NCBI GenBank assembly: GCA_022577435.1
Contig: JAKOON010000050.1
Span: 1,904,001-1,968,000, forward strand
DNA length: 64,000 bases
Source of the DNA: Embiotoca jacksoni
Taxonomy: Eukaryota; Chordata; Actinopteri; Embiotocidae
Direction: 5' to 3'
A program made the translations under genes and the position numbers. Every line of letters starts with the position of its first letter. Position 1 is the first letter of the stretch. The notes under the pieces were generated by a model that saw nothing but the letters and a program-made list of their open reading frames with translations, made no database searches and was not told where the DNA came from. Below, piece by piece: positions 1-12,560 of the stretch.

Positions 1-3000
1 CACCAAGAGCTTACAGTTTCCACTACTTGCCTGAACTCAGTGCATCCATCCAAGAAATAGTCACCCTCAAAATCCCCTGGACAAACAAAGCTTGTTGTTT
101 CTTTACTGTTTCGATGGATTTAACAAACGAGGACAGGCTAATTGCTGAACTTTCGAGGCACTGGTAGTCAAATTTTGTTTCAACTTTTGCACCACTTCCA
201 CTCTTTATGCTTAGCTAAGCTAACAGGCTGCTGGCTAAAGCTTCGCGTTTGACATACAGACGCCAGAGTGGCATTGATCTTCTCATCTTTAACATTTTGG
301 ATGATTCTTTTTTTTTTTTTTTTTTTTAAAAAGGAAGAAGATCGTGAGAAAACAAAGAATTCCACGACCATTTGTAAGTTACTTTGCAAAGTACAACGTG
401 ACACCTTTATTATAAGTTTCCAATAACTTGACTCACTGGACTCACAGTTTCTGTTCGGGCTTGTACAAGGGGTTATTGCCTCTGGCATAACTACTAGATG
501 TAACACACCCCCACATCACGCTGACGGAACACAGAGTGGCTCAGCGAGAGTCCACATCACAGACAGAGAGCGAGTCGAAACACAGTGCTCCTCAAATGTT
601 CTGGTTAACAAGGAAAGTAGCTTTAGACCGTAATGCTCATAAGTGGCGTGCCTTTGAAAGCAAGTTACTGTGCGTTTGTGTGAGACTGCATTTGAACATA
701 TGTTCCTCTGGGTCACATCGGAGATCTCTCGCATTTAACCCCGTGCCCTTTCCCTACTTAATGGACTTCCTTGAGACATAGCCTCTTGCTCACACACACG
801 TCTATCGCTTTCTTTCTCTTTGACGCTGAAGGTTTCGCAAACCCTCTGCTGGCTCACACACACTTCGCCATTTCTGCCCATTTTCTGCAATAACGAAGTT
901 CGGACTGGAGGACATTCCTGAAACACTGTTGTTCAATCACGTTTTATCAGTGAGGTTTATGATAGATGGTGCATAGTGTATCCCATTAGAAAGTGGGAAT
1001 GTGAGTCATCATTGTGCTGTGCATGCATGTGCAAATGGGATGGTTGCAGCGATGTATTATACTGACAGGGAAAGGAAAGATAAGACGGTATTTTCACACA
1101 GGAAGTGAATGATTGGGCCTACAATAGAGGTACGGAAGAAAAACTGCTATATGTGTTCATAAGTATCATTTTCTAAGGCCCTTCGAGGTTCACTGCCAAC
1201 AGTATGTTTTGAAATGCAATGAGCATGTTTTGCATTAAAGCCTAAATGAGCGCCAGTTCTTGTGTTTCAGCCTTACAAAACAAGCCAAAATGAGTCTGAA
1301 ATATCATTTACAAAGGCATGAAAGAGTATTTATATATAGGTTTCCCATTCAGCCACTCAGCACTAAGATAAACAGAAAACATCCCCTTCAGGAGAAGTAG
1401 CAGATGAACTGTTTGTGAGGTAGTTCAAAGGCAAAAAAACAATCCCACATTCAGACCACGGTACATCGTAGAAGGGAAAATGCATTCAAGTTGGAGCAGA
1501 AAAGAAAGAAAAAAGATCTGCTGTAAAGCCATAAAATACAATTCATCTTGTCGCGGTCCCTGCAAGGAGCGTGTAATCGCAATGACACACTGGTGTAATC
1601 CATTTAAAACACTTTGGCTCAGGCCTAGGCTGCTTTGACTTCCTCTGCAGGCTTGTGCCATCATCTTCATTTCAGATACGTTTCACTGACTGCCTGCTAT
1701 TAGCGTAAATGTGTAAGCTGCCTTGTCGTCCACCTGCTCGGGCTGCCAGGCAAGCATCTTGTCCCAGATGCATTACATGACTGGCACGAGCATCAGAAAA
1801 AAGAAAAAAAAACCTTCCAAAAGATAATAACCCGCTCTTCTCAGGCAGAGGTGAAGTGCAAGCCTATTCGCTTGTCCACAGACATGTAATCTGTCTCGAG
1901 AGGCGCTCTCTCTTCTGGCGCCTCCGAGCTTTGACTTTCTGAAGCAGGGTGGACCCACCCAACCTGACTAGGCAATGAGCTGAGAGCAATGGTGTCACAA
2001 GAGCGCTGAATCTCATTGAGAGTTGCTTGAGCAAACATTATCTCACACTGAACCGTTGCAGCGGTGTCTGGGGGGGAGGCTCCGGTGAGTTATTACACAG
2101 CGAGTTTTAATCTTACAAGAGGAAATACACTGCTGCCATTTAATGTAAGGCAACCAGAGGGCAACCTGGGTCCTTTCTGCACGGGCTCCTCCGTGCAGGA
2201 TCGAGGCTAATTGAACTAATTACGCACTCAAAGGGACAAAATTAAACTGCGGATGATTTATACTCACCTGTAAACTTTGCCCAGGACGGCTGCTCACCAC
2301 TAGTGTGTTTATGCATCGATGGTTTAATTAGGACTGTTTGTTAATGGGCTTTGAGAGGTCTGGAGTATTGGTTAAAAATAGTCAGGGTCAAGAAGGATAA
2401 GAGGAATAACAAACAGTGGTTTCACTACAGCAGTGTTCCTCATTAAGAACCTTTAGTAGACCTCTTAAAAGGCAGTATATCACTGACTTACTGACAGTGC
2501 TTCAGTTAATGATTATTTTCATTGACAATTACTCTGAATCGATAACCTTTGATAGGTCATCAAAAATCAACAATATTTGTACTCATGTGAATGTCCATTA
2601 GTACAGTGTATGTTGTTTGAAATGCATTAAGGGCAGATTTTTCAAAGAGTTTCAAATTCCTTGTTCTTCACAGATAAGAGTACAAAACAAACATATGAAA
2701 TTTACAGTCGTGTATAAAAGTCAAATTTGAAAAATAAATATTGGACATTTTGGCACGACAAATGATTTTAATGGTTTTGAAAATTAAATTGATCAATTCA
2801 TCAAACCAACACTATTTGTGGCCTTGTGCAGAAGAAACAAAGCTTAGCATGGGGTGCTAATTAGGCAGCTCAATGCACTGAAGTGAGCCACTGTAAACCA
2901 ATTCTAATTGAACAAAACTGAATTAGATGAGAGAAGCCGTGCATGAAGAGATGTGCAGCTGCTGGACTATCTTCACACCTATTACAACACGGAGGTAATT

Positions 3001-6000
3001 GTGTCAGGCTGTGGTGACCACCAGAGAGCTTTTTTTTTCTTTTTTTTTTCTTTTTTTGAATGAAAATGTCAGGTGAAAAAAATAACCTTCCAACCACTAG
3101 TGAGTCAAAACTTATATTGTCTTTGAAACCAAATCGCACTTTTACCTCAGCCGCTATGGAAAGTACAGATAGCCCATTTAGTAGTCAGGTAGGCTATAAT
3201 GATCCAGATCTGCTCAAATATTCGAACTTATCTCACAAGCTATGCTGAAAACTCTTTCTCTCTCTGAGGATATTGCATTCCCCAAGTCAACAGTTCAATC
3301 TCACCTTACTCGCCCACCTCTCTCCGAGCAGCAGATGCCATCATTTTTCTTGCCGCTACCTCTTTCTCCTCACCCACCTTCATTCTACACCCACTAGATG
3401 GATCAGCTCTCCCTCAATCCATGCTTCCTGTGCGCCTCCTCAGACGGGGAGATTGATTTGTCTACAGGATGCCTCTGACCTTTGATATGATCCAATAAGG
3501 GACGCACAGCCCTAACCGAATTAGACAATCAAAGGGGAGGCACATTAGGAGCGATATGAGGGTGTTTTCCTTTCGCTCATAGCATACCTCTGCTTTTTCT
3601 ATGATGGTTAAATCCACTGTCCATCTCCTGCCAGCCTCGATCAGACACCCAGGGGAAAATAAAAGATGTGCTGTCAAATTGCACTTTGCCTAAAGGCTCT
3701 TTGGGCCAAATTTAATTTGCACCTTCCATCGATTTTCTCCTTACTCCCAATTCAGTTGATCCTAATGTCATCTATGGTGTATTTCTGTTCCATGCAGGAA
3801 TAGATGGATACCTTGCTCTGGACTGCTGCATGTCAGAAGACAGTGTATGCAATATGTCTTCCTTGTAGTGTCAGGGGAATGAAATGATTGAGAAACTGCC
3901 CTTTCCTTTGTGTGTGTGTGCAAGTCAATACACTGACTTGACTTGACTTCATCCTCCAGTTTGCTTTCAGAGTTGATGTGTAAATACTGTAACTTTAACA
4001 AACAGAGAAATGTATTTATTTATGCATTCGTCCACTTTTTTCAGTGCAGAGTTTGCTGATTAAAACAACAGACTTGGATACCTTCTGTTTAGAAATTCAA
4101 ACCATACACACTTTTACTTTCACAAAGGGATTCTGGGCTTCATCTTATCAGTAGCTGGTTGCTATTATGTTGCAATGAGCCTAAGTTGGACTGACACCTT
4201 TGGGTGGTCCAGGTTAAAAATCAAAAAGCTCTGTCACCTCTAATCACTGTTTAGCAGTCTCTCTCTGTGCATGATTGTGGTGACAGTACTTGTTATGCCT
4301 TTTTGCGCACTTGATTTCTGCAGGAGCAACTTACAGAAAGAAGCTATGAATTGAGATGTTTAAAACGGGTAGGAAGCATGTAAGGTCTATTTATAACGCC
4401 TGAATAATGAATGATAGATAATTAAGATACTCAATATGCTGGAGTGTAGCTATGATGTGAATCACATCATTAGAAACACTGCATCATGATGTGGAAACAG
4501 ACAAAATACTGATGAAAACACATAAATTGTATCATCCAAAAAGACAGCGCCTCAGCCTCTACCTGTTTTGACATTTTAAGAACCACTAGGGTGTCGGGGC
4601 TGAGTGAATCTCCATGACGGCGTACCTAAAAAAAAAAAAAAAGTTGACAAGGCAGACAGAAGAAAGGATAGGTTTTGACAGATCCCAGCCTTCTTTCATT
4701 GGAACATATGAGAGAGGAAAACAAAGGGAGGAAGAGGAGGATAAGGGAAGGCTGTGGCTTCAAAGTGGGCTACGGTGCTGCAGAGCCAGCAAATGGTGTG
4801 AAAGCACATATATCAACTTGCATGGATACACATGAGACCTGGTATCACAAGCCACGACACATAACCAGGCTTGTGTATGAACAGAGAGAGGGTGCTTGTG
4901 TGTGAAGGGAGGATGAAGCGTTGGGGGTAGCACGAAGAGATGCAATTCCCCCACCACCACCTCCTTCGGGCAAGTCAGTACTCCTCGGTACCATTTGTTT
5001 GTCGTCTTAACCTGGCAGAGAGCTCAGGAAGCCTGGGTCTTACATAAGCCGTACCCAGCATGGATCTGTGCTAGGGAACTGATCCCTACCAAAACCCTCA
5101 TTGTTATTCTCTCATGATGCCGAGGGATCTGCCGAGCACCCACAGCCAAACCTACAGCAGGGCTGAGTGGGAGGTGGGGGTGGTGTGTTTACATGTGTGC
5201 TCTGTCAGGGGACTGAGCTAACTGTACACACAGGATTATAGATGAAACACAACTTTCAAAGCTCGGGCTGTTAAAATGTCCACTGTTGTGTCCGCACACA
5301 ATCGTCTTTTTTTGGTTTTCAGTCTCAAATCCTCTGCTGCTATGCTTTTGTCTTTCCCATGTCAATTTCCTCTATTGCAAATGTATTCATAAAAAGCTAC
5401 ACGGGCCAAAAAAAAAAAAAGCAAGCACTGGATTCTTGTTCATTAATCCTCCCAGGTCTGTTACATTGCAGACTCTATGCGATCATAATCATTTAAAAGA
5501 CTCCACGAGACAGGTCTTCTTTGTCAAATCGAATTTCTACTCTGTAGAATAACTCCCCTATCACTGAGTGCTAGATATTCATCAAGGGAAAAGGGGAAAA
5601 AGATTTCAAAATGTACAATATAATAGAATCTAGCACACTTCCAGGGATGTCCACATCTTCCTATGTGTAGAGATTACACTCTGCAGCCTCAGAGCAGCGG
5701 AGCCTGTCAGGGATTTGATTTAAATGTCCAAGGTGTAGAGCCTGATCAAAAAGTGTCCGCTTTCAGTCTGATCAAAGACAATGAGGCCTCTGGGTCCTGT
5801 GAAATCCATGCTGCGCACTCTCAACCACCGTATTTACAGTACAGAGCTCAGCTCCACTCAATAAAATATGCATAAAGCATCAATTGCCTTATCTCCTTCA
5901 ATCATCTCCAGCAGTTATGCAAATAATGTTGAGATCCACGTATAGATTTTAAATGTCAATTCAGTCACGTTTGGAAGCAGAAATTATTCAATCACTATAT

Positions 6001-6284
6001 TTCCTGTGGCCCTGCATATACTTTTTACTTACACTGAGACTATACTGCAGCTGCTTGTAAAATACTATTAATAAATGATATGCCGTGGATACAAGCCTCA
6101 CTGATCCTACCAAGTTTGACTACTGCACATTCAATATGAAGATTTATTTTTCAATCTCGGGGGACCCGGTTTTTTTTCCATAAAACCAAATAAAGACTTT
6201 TCTGAAACTAAACCTTGTCTGAAAACAAGTTTTAAAGCTGCATTATAGCCTAACAGTCCAACTTGTTTCCTCTTTTCCTTTCAG
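1..6284. other. Non-coding stretch, intron or intergenic
   Basis: No exon, RNA gene or recognisable transposon could be supported here. The reading frames are short and lack recognisable domains. A T homopolymer lies at 308-327, and short A/T runs recur (about 3033-3057, 4627-4641, 5408-5420). The piece at about 2500-2545 resembles a fragment of a common fish repeat but is too short to call. The part at 2150-2270 is listed separately as a conserved-element candidate. Confidence 0.6.
2150..2272. other. Candidate conserved non-coding element
   Basis: This piece mixes GC-richer sequence with TAAT-type homeodomain-like cores (GAACTAATTACGC near 2214-2226), a composition often seen in vertebrate enhancers. 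On the minus strand it contains a good splice donor context, CAG|GTGAGT near 2269, but no convincing acceptor lies at a suitable distance upstream, so I do not call an exon. The enhancer reading is inference from sequence style only; no alignment was possible. Confidence 0.2.
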
Positions 6285-6371
6285 CAAAACTACAATGCGG
6301 ATGCCCATCATGGCGTGGAGAGGAAATGTTGTTCACCGCGACCTCCAAGTGACTGCTGGAATGGGTTTAAG
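6285..6371 (+). CDS. Candidate internal exon, 87 nt, unknown gene
   Basis: The segment is bounded by a strong acceptor (TTTCCTCTTTTCCTTTCAG ending at 6284, with a possible branch site CCTAAC near 6249) and a good donor (AAG|GTAGGA at 6372). It is 87 nt long, so it would splice without changing frame. Two of the three frames are open. One reads a Cys-containing peptide beginning QNYNADAHHG and ending DCWNGFK; another is Met-rich and begins KTTMRMPIMAW. I recognise neither. It could equally be a non-coding exon of a long RNA or 5' UTR. Flanking sequence on both sides is AT-rich and intron-like. No partner exon of the same transcript was identified nearby. Confidence 0.35.
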
Positions 6372-9012
6372 GTAGGAATATAAAAACGTAATAGTGTGAA
6401 TCTATGGCTGCTGGGGCGACTTCTACATTTGCAGCTAAAACTAAAAGTAAGGCTTCATCCAAAATATTCTCTGGAAGCAGCATTTCTGCCAGCCTTTCTT
6501 TTTTTTTTTCTCATTACTGACCTGAAAGGACAGTAAGAGAAAAAAGCTTTGCATGTGTTAAAAAAAAAAAAAAAAAAAAAAAGAGAGAGAGAGAGATGGG
6601 AAAGTGTCTGGAATTATAAGCACACCTGAGAAGAACACAGAGAAAATGAATTGTTATCTTGAGGTCAGAGGCAGCTCATCTGACACGGAGTACAACAAAC
6701 CGCCACTCGAGTTCACTTTCCTCTTCTGGTACTTTCTTTTTTTTGTTGTTTTTTTGTTCCAACTGCTTTGATTCGCTCTAGCCTATCCCACGGTGGAAGT
6801 CCCTCGGATAACAACCGAGGAGGTCTAATTGATTTCTCTTGTTCATGTCAGTTAGAGGCAGCAGTATCGAACTGTGCAGAGTACCCTGGCTCCAGCTTGC
6901 CTGCATTATTCCTCTCCGTTTTCTTCTTTGCCTCCCTACAGCCCTGCAGACTATAATGCTAATACTCCAACATACCATTGCCCATCTGAAATCTCACAAG
7001 GTGCCAGATAGCAGAGGAATGCCAGGGCAATTGCACGTGTGGAGATAAAATACCCACATCATGGTGCTGTACACGTGGCTTACAAAAAAGGTCAGGTTGT
7101 AAGATTACACTGGCATTTGCTCTTTTGAAGCCACACCAAGTCATTATCTAAGCTAGCACCTATTGCATCAAAAGAATTAAGAGCAAGATATACTAACAAG
7201 AAATGGGTGAAGGTGATATCATGAATGCCTACACAGTCTACTCCAATAGAAAGCAGCTCTGCAGCACCTTTGCAGCCATGATTTGTCCGATTACGTGCTT
7301 TTAATGTACCTTCGTAGACATGTTTAAATCCCATGATCAGCATTGTTGTAGTGGATTGTTTGATAATGTACAGATGTTGCTGATACTGTTTTCGCCCTAC
7401 ACTGTATATAGTTATTAGTTCAGGCAGGGATTCTGTCTCACAGCAGCACATCTATAAAATTCTCCTCTTGTCTTTGTCTTTTGTCGGCATCCATCAGATT
7501 TGTGAGTTCCTGTCATGTCAATGCAGAGAGACAGAAATGTTCTCTTTTTTCCATTCGAACTTTAACGGCACAAAACAGACACAGATTTTCTTTAGGCAAT
7601 AACAGCACAGTCGACGGTCAGGCAGGGAAGGGAAAGATCCACCGCATCGTTTGCTGCTGAGATATAATATATACTAACATTTCTAGTCGTGCATCGTTGA
7701 GCCTGGGTTACAAGTACTGCTGGAGAAATTAGGTAACAGCAAATAACAAGAGTGCTGTGAGTGAACAGCTCTCTGTTGCAAGGTTAAGACAGCCAAGGAC
7801 AAATCAAAGCCCAGCACTAATACAATGAACCGTGTCTCACTGACACGACTTCAGACTTCATCCATGCCAATGTACACAACACCCAGCTAACTGTTTCTGC
7901 ATGGTAGATCAGATGTGCTATCTGCACATATTGTGCTCTGTATTCACTGCCTGTTTTTTTGTTTTTTTTCAAAGGGATAAAATAACATAGGCTAATGTTT
8001 CTTTTAAAAAGTAGAAGTGTCACTATTAACCAATGAAATGCATCTTTTCTCGCTTTAATACTCTCAGGTGTTTGACTGTCACAGCCCTACTTGCTCTGTC
8101 ATAGTATAATCAGCAGCTTATGGTGGCTAATGTTAACTGATAGCATGCTTAAACCAGATTTTGCGGACAACAGTGAGTCACCTGACTGACTTTGACTGTC
8201 TGGTTTTTTTTTGGCATTTTTGTCATGCTATGTTCGTGCGTTCGAGTAAGGGGACAAAGTTCAGATCAGGTTAGTGGAAACAGTCTCACTTCAAATAAAA
8301 AAAATTAAAAAAAAAAAAAAAAATCCTTGCACAGCAAGGTGCATGCACTGGTCAAGGGGCACCTTTGGAAACCTTCAGCAGTGACTGCAGATGTCCTTTT
8401 GGAAGAAATAGAAGAAGAAAACTCAACTATTTATCCCCCTTCAGACCCTGAAAACTAATTTAACTGGCTAATTCAACATTTTTGTTGACCTGTTTCAATA
8501 TACAGTCGAAATACCGATTTACTTTGATTATACTCTAACCCAGAAAACGTGAAAATTGATTGTCATTCGATGAGACTTGACATGTTGATACGTAGCTACC
8601 TATTAGGTGACAAAAAGTACATTTTAGCTGCATCACTTGTGTGTGTTCTGTAGTGAGTCCTGACAATATTTTTCTTTTTTTTATGATCACTTGATATTTA
8701 CTTCAGTGTCAGTATTACACTTTTTTTTTTAACGAGAATGTGACCAGAGTAAAAAGAATGTGTTAAACAAAAAAAAGTCTCTTAATTAGACAACATGAGC
8801 AGTCTGCATTGCAACCTTCCTACTGTACCACATACATCAGGCTTAATAGCACTGATGTCTGCTGCAGTAGGCAAAAGTTGTTGTTTAACAACCTAATGAG
8901 TGTCTGATTTATGACTGGAGCCATGTGCCTGATAAATAAACATTACAGGTGAGAGGGTTTTATCTCATGGAACATTTTCTAATCAACAGCTCAGAAAAAT
9001 ACATTATACTTA

Positions 9013-9016
<4 letters not shown>
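6372..9016. other. Non-coding stretch
   Basis: This is AT-rich sequence with no supported gene. It contains an A run followed by a GA repeat (6561-6596), A/T homopolymers near 8299-8323 and 8721-8731, and a minus-strand frame at 7092-7451 with no recognisable domain. Nothing else is called. Confidence 0.6.
6561..6596. repeat. Poly-A tract followed by GA dinucleotide repeat
   Basis: About 22 A bases run directly into about seven GA units. An A-rich tail next to a microsatellite is compatible with the 3' end of an old retroposon, but no body was recognised upstream. Confidence 0.8.

Positions 9017-9081
<65 letters not shown>
9017..9081. repeat. (TG)n microsatellite
   Basis: About 32 uninterrupted TG units, ending at TACGTGTGGG. 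Such long pure arrays are usually length-polymorphic and can adopt Z-DNA under supercoiling. The Cys-Val repeat frame that runs through it is an artefact of the repeat. Confidence 0.98.
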
Positions 9082-9084
<3 letters not shown>

Positions 9085-10917
9085 TGTGGGGCTGCTAGAG
9101 TCAATTCAGCTCATCATTCATGGCTTGCTGTATACAGTGTGTGCATGAAATGGCTGATTATTTTGCATTTGCATCTATCAAATTCTGAATCTCCAACATT
9201 TCGTTTCTGTATTGAAACATCATCCAGAAGCACAAAATGACAACACACACACTGACATTTGATGAATATTCCCTCCGATACACGTGTGCTGTTCTTATTT
9301 TCAGACACGTGACTAACCACATCTGAGGTTATGTGACGTGCGTGTTTACGCACATCTATTTGGGGATGGATTTGTGTTGTCCCCCCACTGTCTTAGACTC
9401 AGAATGAGGTGTGCCTCGTGGCACGCAGCCGGGGGAGTCGTTAAATTTAGCGGCGTCAGAACATGCAGTTTCACAGAGGCTGTGTCTCACTCACGCCCTG
9501 TGAGTGAGCGGCTCACTGCAAGAGATGAGAAACTTTGGCAGCTAATGCATCAGCTAGCACAAAATGAAGCCTGCCTCATCCAAGAGCATTAAGATGTGGA
9601 TAAATAAATAAAACATTGCCACCATGAGAGGAGAGGCAATGTGACAGCGGGATATTTTTTTTTTATTATTTTTTTTTTTCCTGCTTTCATGTTGGCAGGC
9701 ACAGACATTTTATTTTGGGATGAATCAAAATTTCCTGAAAACGCCTGCGCCAGGTGTATCTAATTATCTGACAGCGCATCCTCATTATAAAACGGCCCCT
9801 GGGATTCGGATACTCGGCTTGCCGAGCTTTGGACCGCAATCAAGGTGTTCTTCACAGTATAAACACATGGATAATATATCCACTACTTTTTTTTTTATAT
9901 ATGTGCCGTTTCCACCTTTGGTTGCTGTGAACGGGGCAATATTTGCTCTCTTCTAATTCAGTGCACACCTGTTTTCTTTGGAAAACAATATGTGAATAGA
10001 ATATCGTGACTGTAATTTCAACTGTATACAACGTGCGACATCTAACAAACTACACTGTAACACAGTTTAAAAAAAATCTGCAATGTAGAGGGAAAAAAGC
10101 TACATTTATTAGCAGCAGTTATGACATCCCCTTGCCATCTCATCCATGCCTCGATTGTGTCACCCGGATGAAGTTGATTGACCGTGATTACAGCTTACTC
10201 CTGATTCTTTCCATGGAGATGTAGCAGGCGAAAGAAAAGTAAGTGTGGCATCAACACGGTCACTGTTAAGCAGCCGATGTTAAGGCATAATTAATGAGAG
10301 AAAAGGATTTGCAGAAACGCAACTCTCTGACCGGCAATGCTGGCTGTGGCTCTTGGGGGTCACAGTGGAGGAGCTTGTGCAACTGTGAGCAAGCAGACCT
10401 GTCTTCCCGGCTTACGACTTCTAGCAGCAGCTCAAATCCCATCCAGCAGTGATTGATGTGGGCCTGGCGAGTAGTTTTGGGAGTATCACTCAAAGGGAAG
10501 ACGAAGGAAAATTGCCGAATGTTGCCAGTTTATAAAATGGGAGTGATGACGGCGGAGGGACATTCTTACCTGGGACTAATCCTTGAAAGCTTTGCGGCAA
10601 ATTGCCTGACAGCAAATGATTCAAATCCACTTGTGTGCTCGAAACTGTCCCCACACTGGGACACCTGACCTGAACCCCTGCTGTAGTTCAACATTTCCAA
10701 CATTTCATCATGTTGAAATTTGTTGGGCGAGCAGTATCACTTCAAAGAGAGAGCGTGTGTACCTCTGCTGGTGTTCCAGTTGGATTTGTTTATTTTCACG
10801 TTAGTACTGGCAATGTCACATTCATGTATTTATTGTTTATCATGAATTCACGTTCAGTTTTTTATGCCACGGTCACAGTGTTGCTCTGTTAATCAGTGCG
10901 TTTACATTTCAAGCTCA
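9082..10917. other. Non-coding stretch
   Basis: No gene is supported. CpG-containing islets occur at about 9330-9500. T-rich runs lie at 9652-9680 and 9887-9896. The GC-richer block at 10270-10500 is listed separately. Confidence 0.5.
10270..10500. other. Candidate conserved non-coding element
   Basis: A GC-richer block in AT-rich surroundings that starts with a GGCATAATTAATGAGAG core. Frames are open on the minus strand (10266-10493) but no domain is visible. Just to its right, the minus strand carries an excellent donor (CCCAG|GTAAGA, GT at 10569-10568) and a weaker acceptor (TTTGCTGTCAG ending near 10606), which would define a 36-nt exon. That exon is too weakly supported to call. Confidence 0.2.
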
Positions 10918-10922
10918 GATAG

Positions 10923-10992
<70 letters not shown>

Positions 10993-10999
10993 GATAGAT
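10918..10999. repeat. (GATA)n microsatellite
   Basis: A nearly pure tetranucleotide GATA/TAGA array, with about 17 perfect units from 10924 to 10992 and a degenerate edge (AGGATAGATGG). GATA arrays are common in fish genomes. There are no spacers, so it is not a CRISPR array. Confidence 0.97.
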
Positions 11000-11820
11000 G
11001 GAATCATGCCAAATAAACTCATCCGAATCAAATCTCTACCCCAGAGCGAGTAAGCAAAGCTAAATCAAGCCTTAATTAGAGCCCGAAGGGAAGACCTCTG
11101 TAACGCTGACCACAAATCAGAAAACAGCTTAGTATGAAGCCAAATGTTCTGCATAAATACAAACTGTGTTATTAACCCTCACGGGGGTCTTTTACTGTAG
11201 GTATTAAATCCCAAGTGCCCTCATGTCACAGTCTCCTGTCCTGTGCGCTTCCCCATTTAGTTCTTTTTGAAATGCAACAGTAGCCTATATCTTGCACTGC
11301 CTCCTGACTGGCAGACCGTAATGCTATTTGCGCTCCTCGATGGTCATGCTCACTTAGCCTTCTGTCACTCCACACTGGCCAGGGAAGACACATCTCTCTG
11401 GCTGTGTGAGCTGTCCTTGCCCTCATTTGCGATTGCTTCTCCTCGGCTTGCTACAAAACACAGAGGAACTCAAACTTTTCAGTTCATTATCTTGCCTCTT
11501 AGTGGCTTCCCAGTTGCTTTTTTTTCCCTCTTTCTCGGGCTGCGAAGTATGACTGCAAATCACAGGTAATTGGCTTTTTGTGAATAACTTGTCAGTAGTA
11601 GTCCGGCAAATACTCTTCAACACAGAGAAGGGGTTGTATATATTATGGAACAGCCAAATATAGCAGGCTGTGGAGGGAGAAAAACATGGGCATGTGCTGA
11701 CATTACTGCGCATGATCCGCTGTCAATCACCAGTCAAATATGTCATCAAAGCATGTCGGATGACAGCAGCAAAATGGGTAAACTGGGTGAGTCACAGCCC
11801 ACCCACCGTCTCCAACACCT
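11000..11820. other. Non-coding stretch
   Basis: Moderately GC-rich in the middle (11220-11460), with overlapping open frames on both strands (11226-11426 minus, 11267-11569 plus) that show no recognisable domain. A pyrimidine tract followed by CACAG|GTAATT lies near 11515-11573, but no convincing exon is defined. Confidence 0.5.
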
Positions 11821-11848
11821 GAGTCAGGAGCCTTTGGGCACGCACAAA

Positions 11849-11873
11849 CGCGCGCGCGCGCGCGCACACACAT
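11849..11873. repeat. Alternating (CG)n(CA)n tract
   Basis: About eight CG units run directly into a short CA run and then TATAGG. Pure CG alternation is rare in vertebrate DNA because methylated CpG decays, so its survival fits an unmethylated region. Alternating CG is the classic Z-DNA-forming sequence. Confidence 0.95.
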
Positions 11874-11972
11874 ATAGGCTACATTCAAAGATAAACCATC
11901 CAATCCGCCACAGTCACCAGAACCAAACATTTAACTAAACTTTCTCAGCACGTCCCACAACTAACACGCAGC

Positions 11973-12101
11973 ATGTCCCACAATATGCGGACTGTCGTCG
12001 CGTGCTTGTGCATCCTGTGTGCGTCTGAACGAGGGGCAGACCATCGGTCGGGGCAAAGATGGCTCTGGCTTTTTGAGCACAGTGTGTGTTATAAATGGTG
12101 A
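11973..12101 (+). CDS. Small ORF with signal-peptide-like start, uncertain
   Basis: A 42-codon frame within the CpG-rich block. A second in-frame ATG at 11985 is followed by RTVVACLCILCAS, a basic residue and then a hydrophobic, Cys-rich run resembling a secretion signal; the rest (GADHRSGQRW onward) is polar and ends at TGA 12099-12101. No domain is recognised. It could be a micropeptide, an upstream ORF of a plus-strand transcript, or chance. It has no paralogue or conserved context in the window, so confidence is low. Confidence 0.12.
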   Translation: MSHNMRTVVACLCILCASERGADHRSGQRWLWLFEHSVCYKW

Positions 12102-12440
12102 CGATAAAAAAAAATAATAATAATAATTAAAAAAAAATCTGTAAATATCTCGGCACCATCTGGAATATAACAGCCAGCAGCAGACCGGTGCACGTTGTGC
12201 GCTCCATTATCCATAACGCAGCTCCAAGACATGCAAAAATATGCACCCGGGGCTGATCGCGGCACGACACACAACTTGGAGTGGACACAAAAATCGACAC
12301 TTAATTCCACACATGGAAAACATGACGAGCTGCTCTCAGCTGCAATTCACGGCATTAGAAGATGCAGAAAAAGTACTACTTACTATATACCCAGGCGGTA
12401 GAATGCAAAGCCCCGGTAACTGTAATTAAAATAGAAGAAT

Positions 12441-12453
12441 GGGGGGGGGGGGG
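12441..12453. repeat. Poly-G run
   Basis: Thirteen consecutive G bases, followed at 12475-12489 by a poly-T run. Confidence 0.95.
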
Positions 12454-12560
12454 AAATGAAGGACGCGCTTGTTTATTTTTTTTTTTTTCATCAAAAAAAA
12501 TAAACTCATCGTGGCCACAGCTGTATGCATTTTAAATCATGAAGCTTTCCATCCACTCAC

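Noticed and set aside
2266..2400. Minus-strand exon ending at the CAG|GTGAGT donor near 2269
   Set aside because: The donor is good, but no acceptor with a pyrimidine tract lies upstream at a credible distance.
4600..4650. Minus-strand acceptor formed by a T run then AG|GTACGCC
   Set aside because: A homopolymer followed by AG is expected often; no downstream donor or open coding frame supports it.
9016..9240. Cys-Val repeat protein
   Set aside because: It is the translation of a TG microsatellite. The same applies to the Cys-Val or His-Thr frames at 39363, 55041, 57252 and 58036.
10918..10999. Regular array that could suggest CRISPR
   Set aside because: It is a pure GATA tetranucleotide repeat with no spacers, in vertebrate DNA.
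11515..11575. 18-nt plus-strand microexon before CACAG|GTAATT
   Set aside because: The acceptor would be GCGAAG with purines just before AG, and the donor is only fair.
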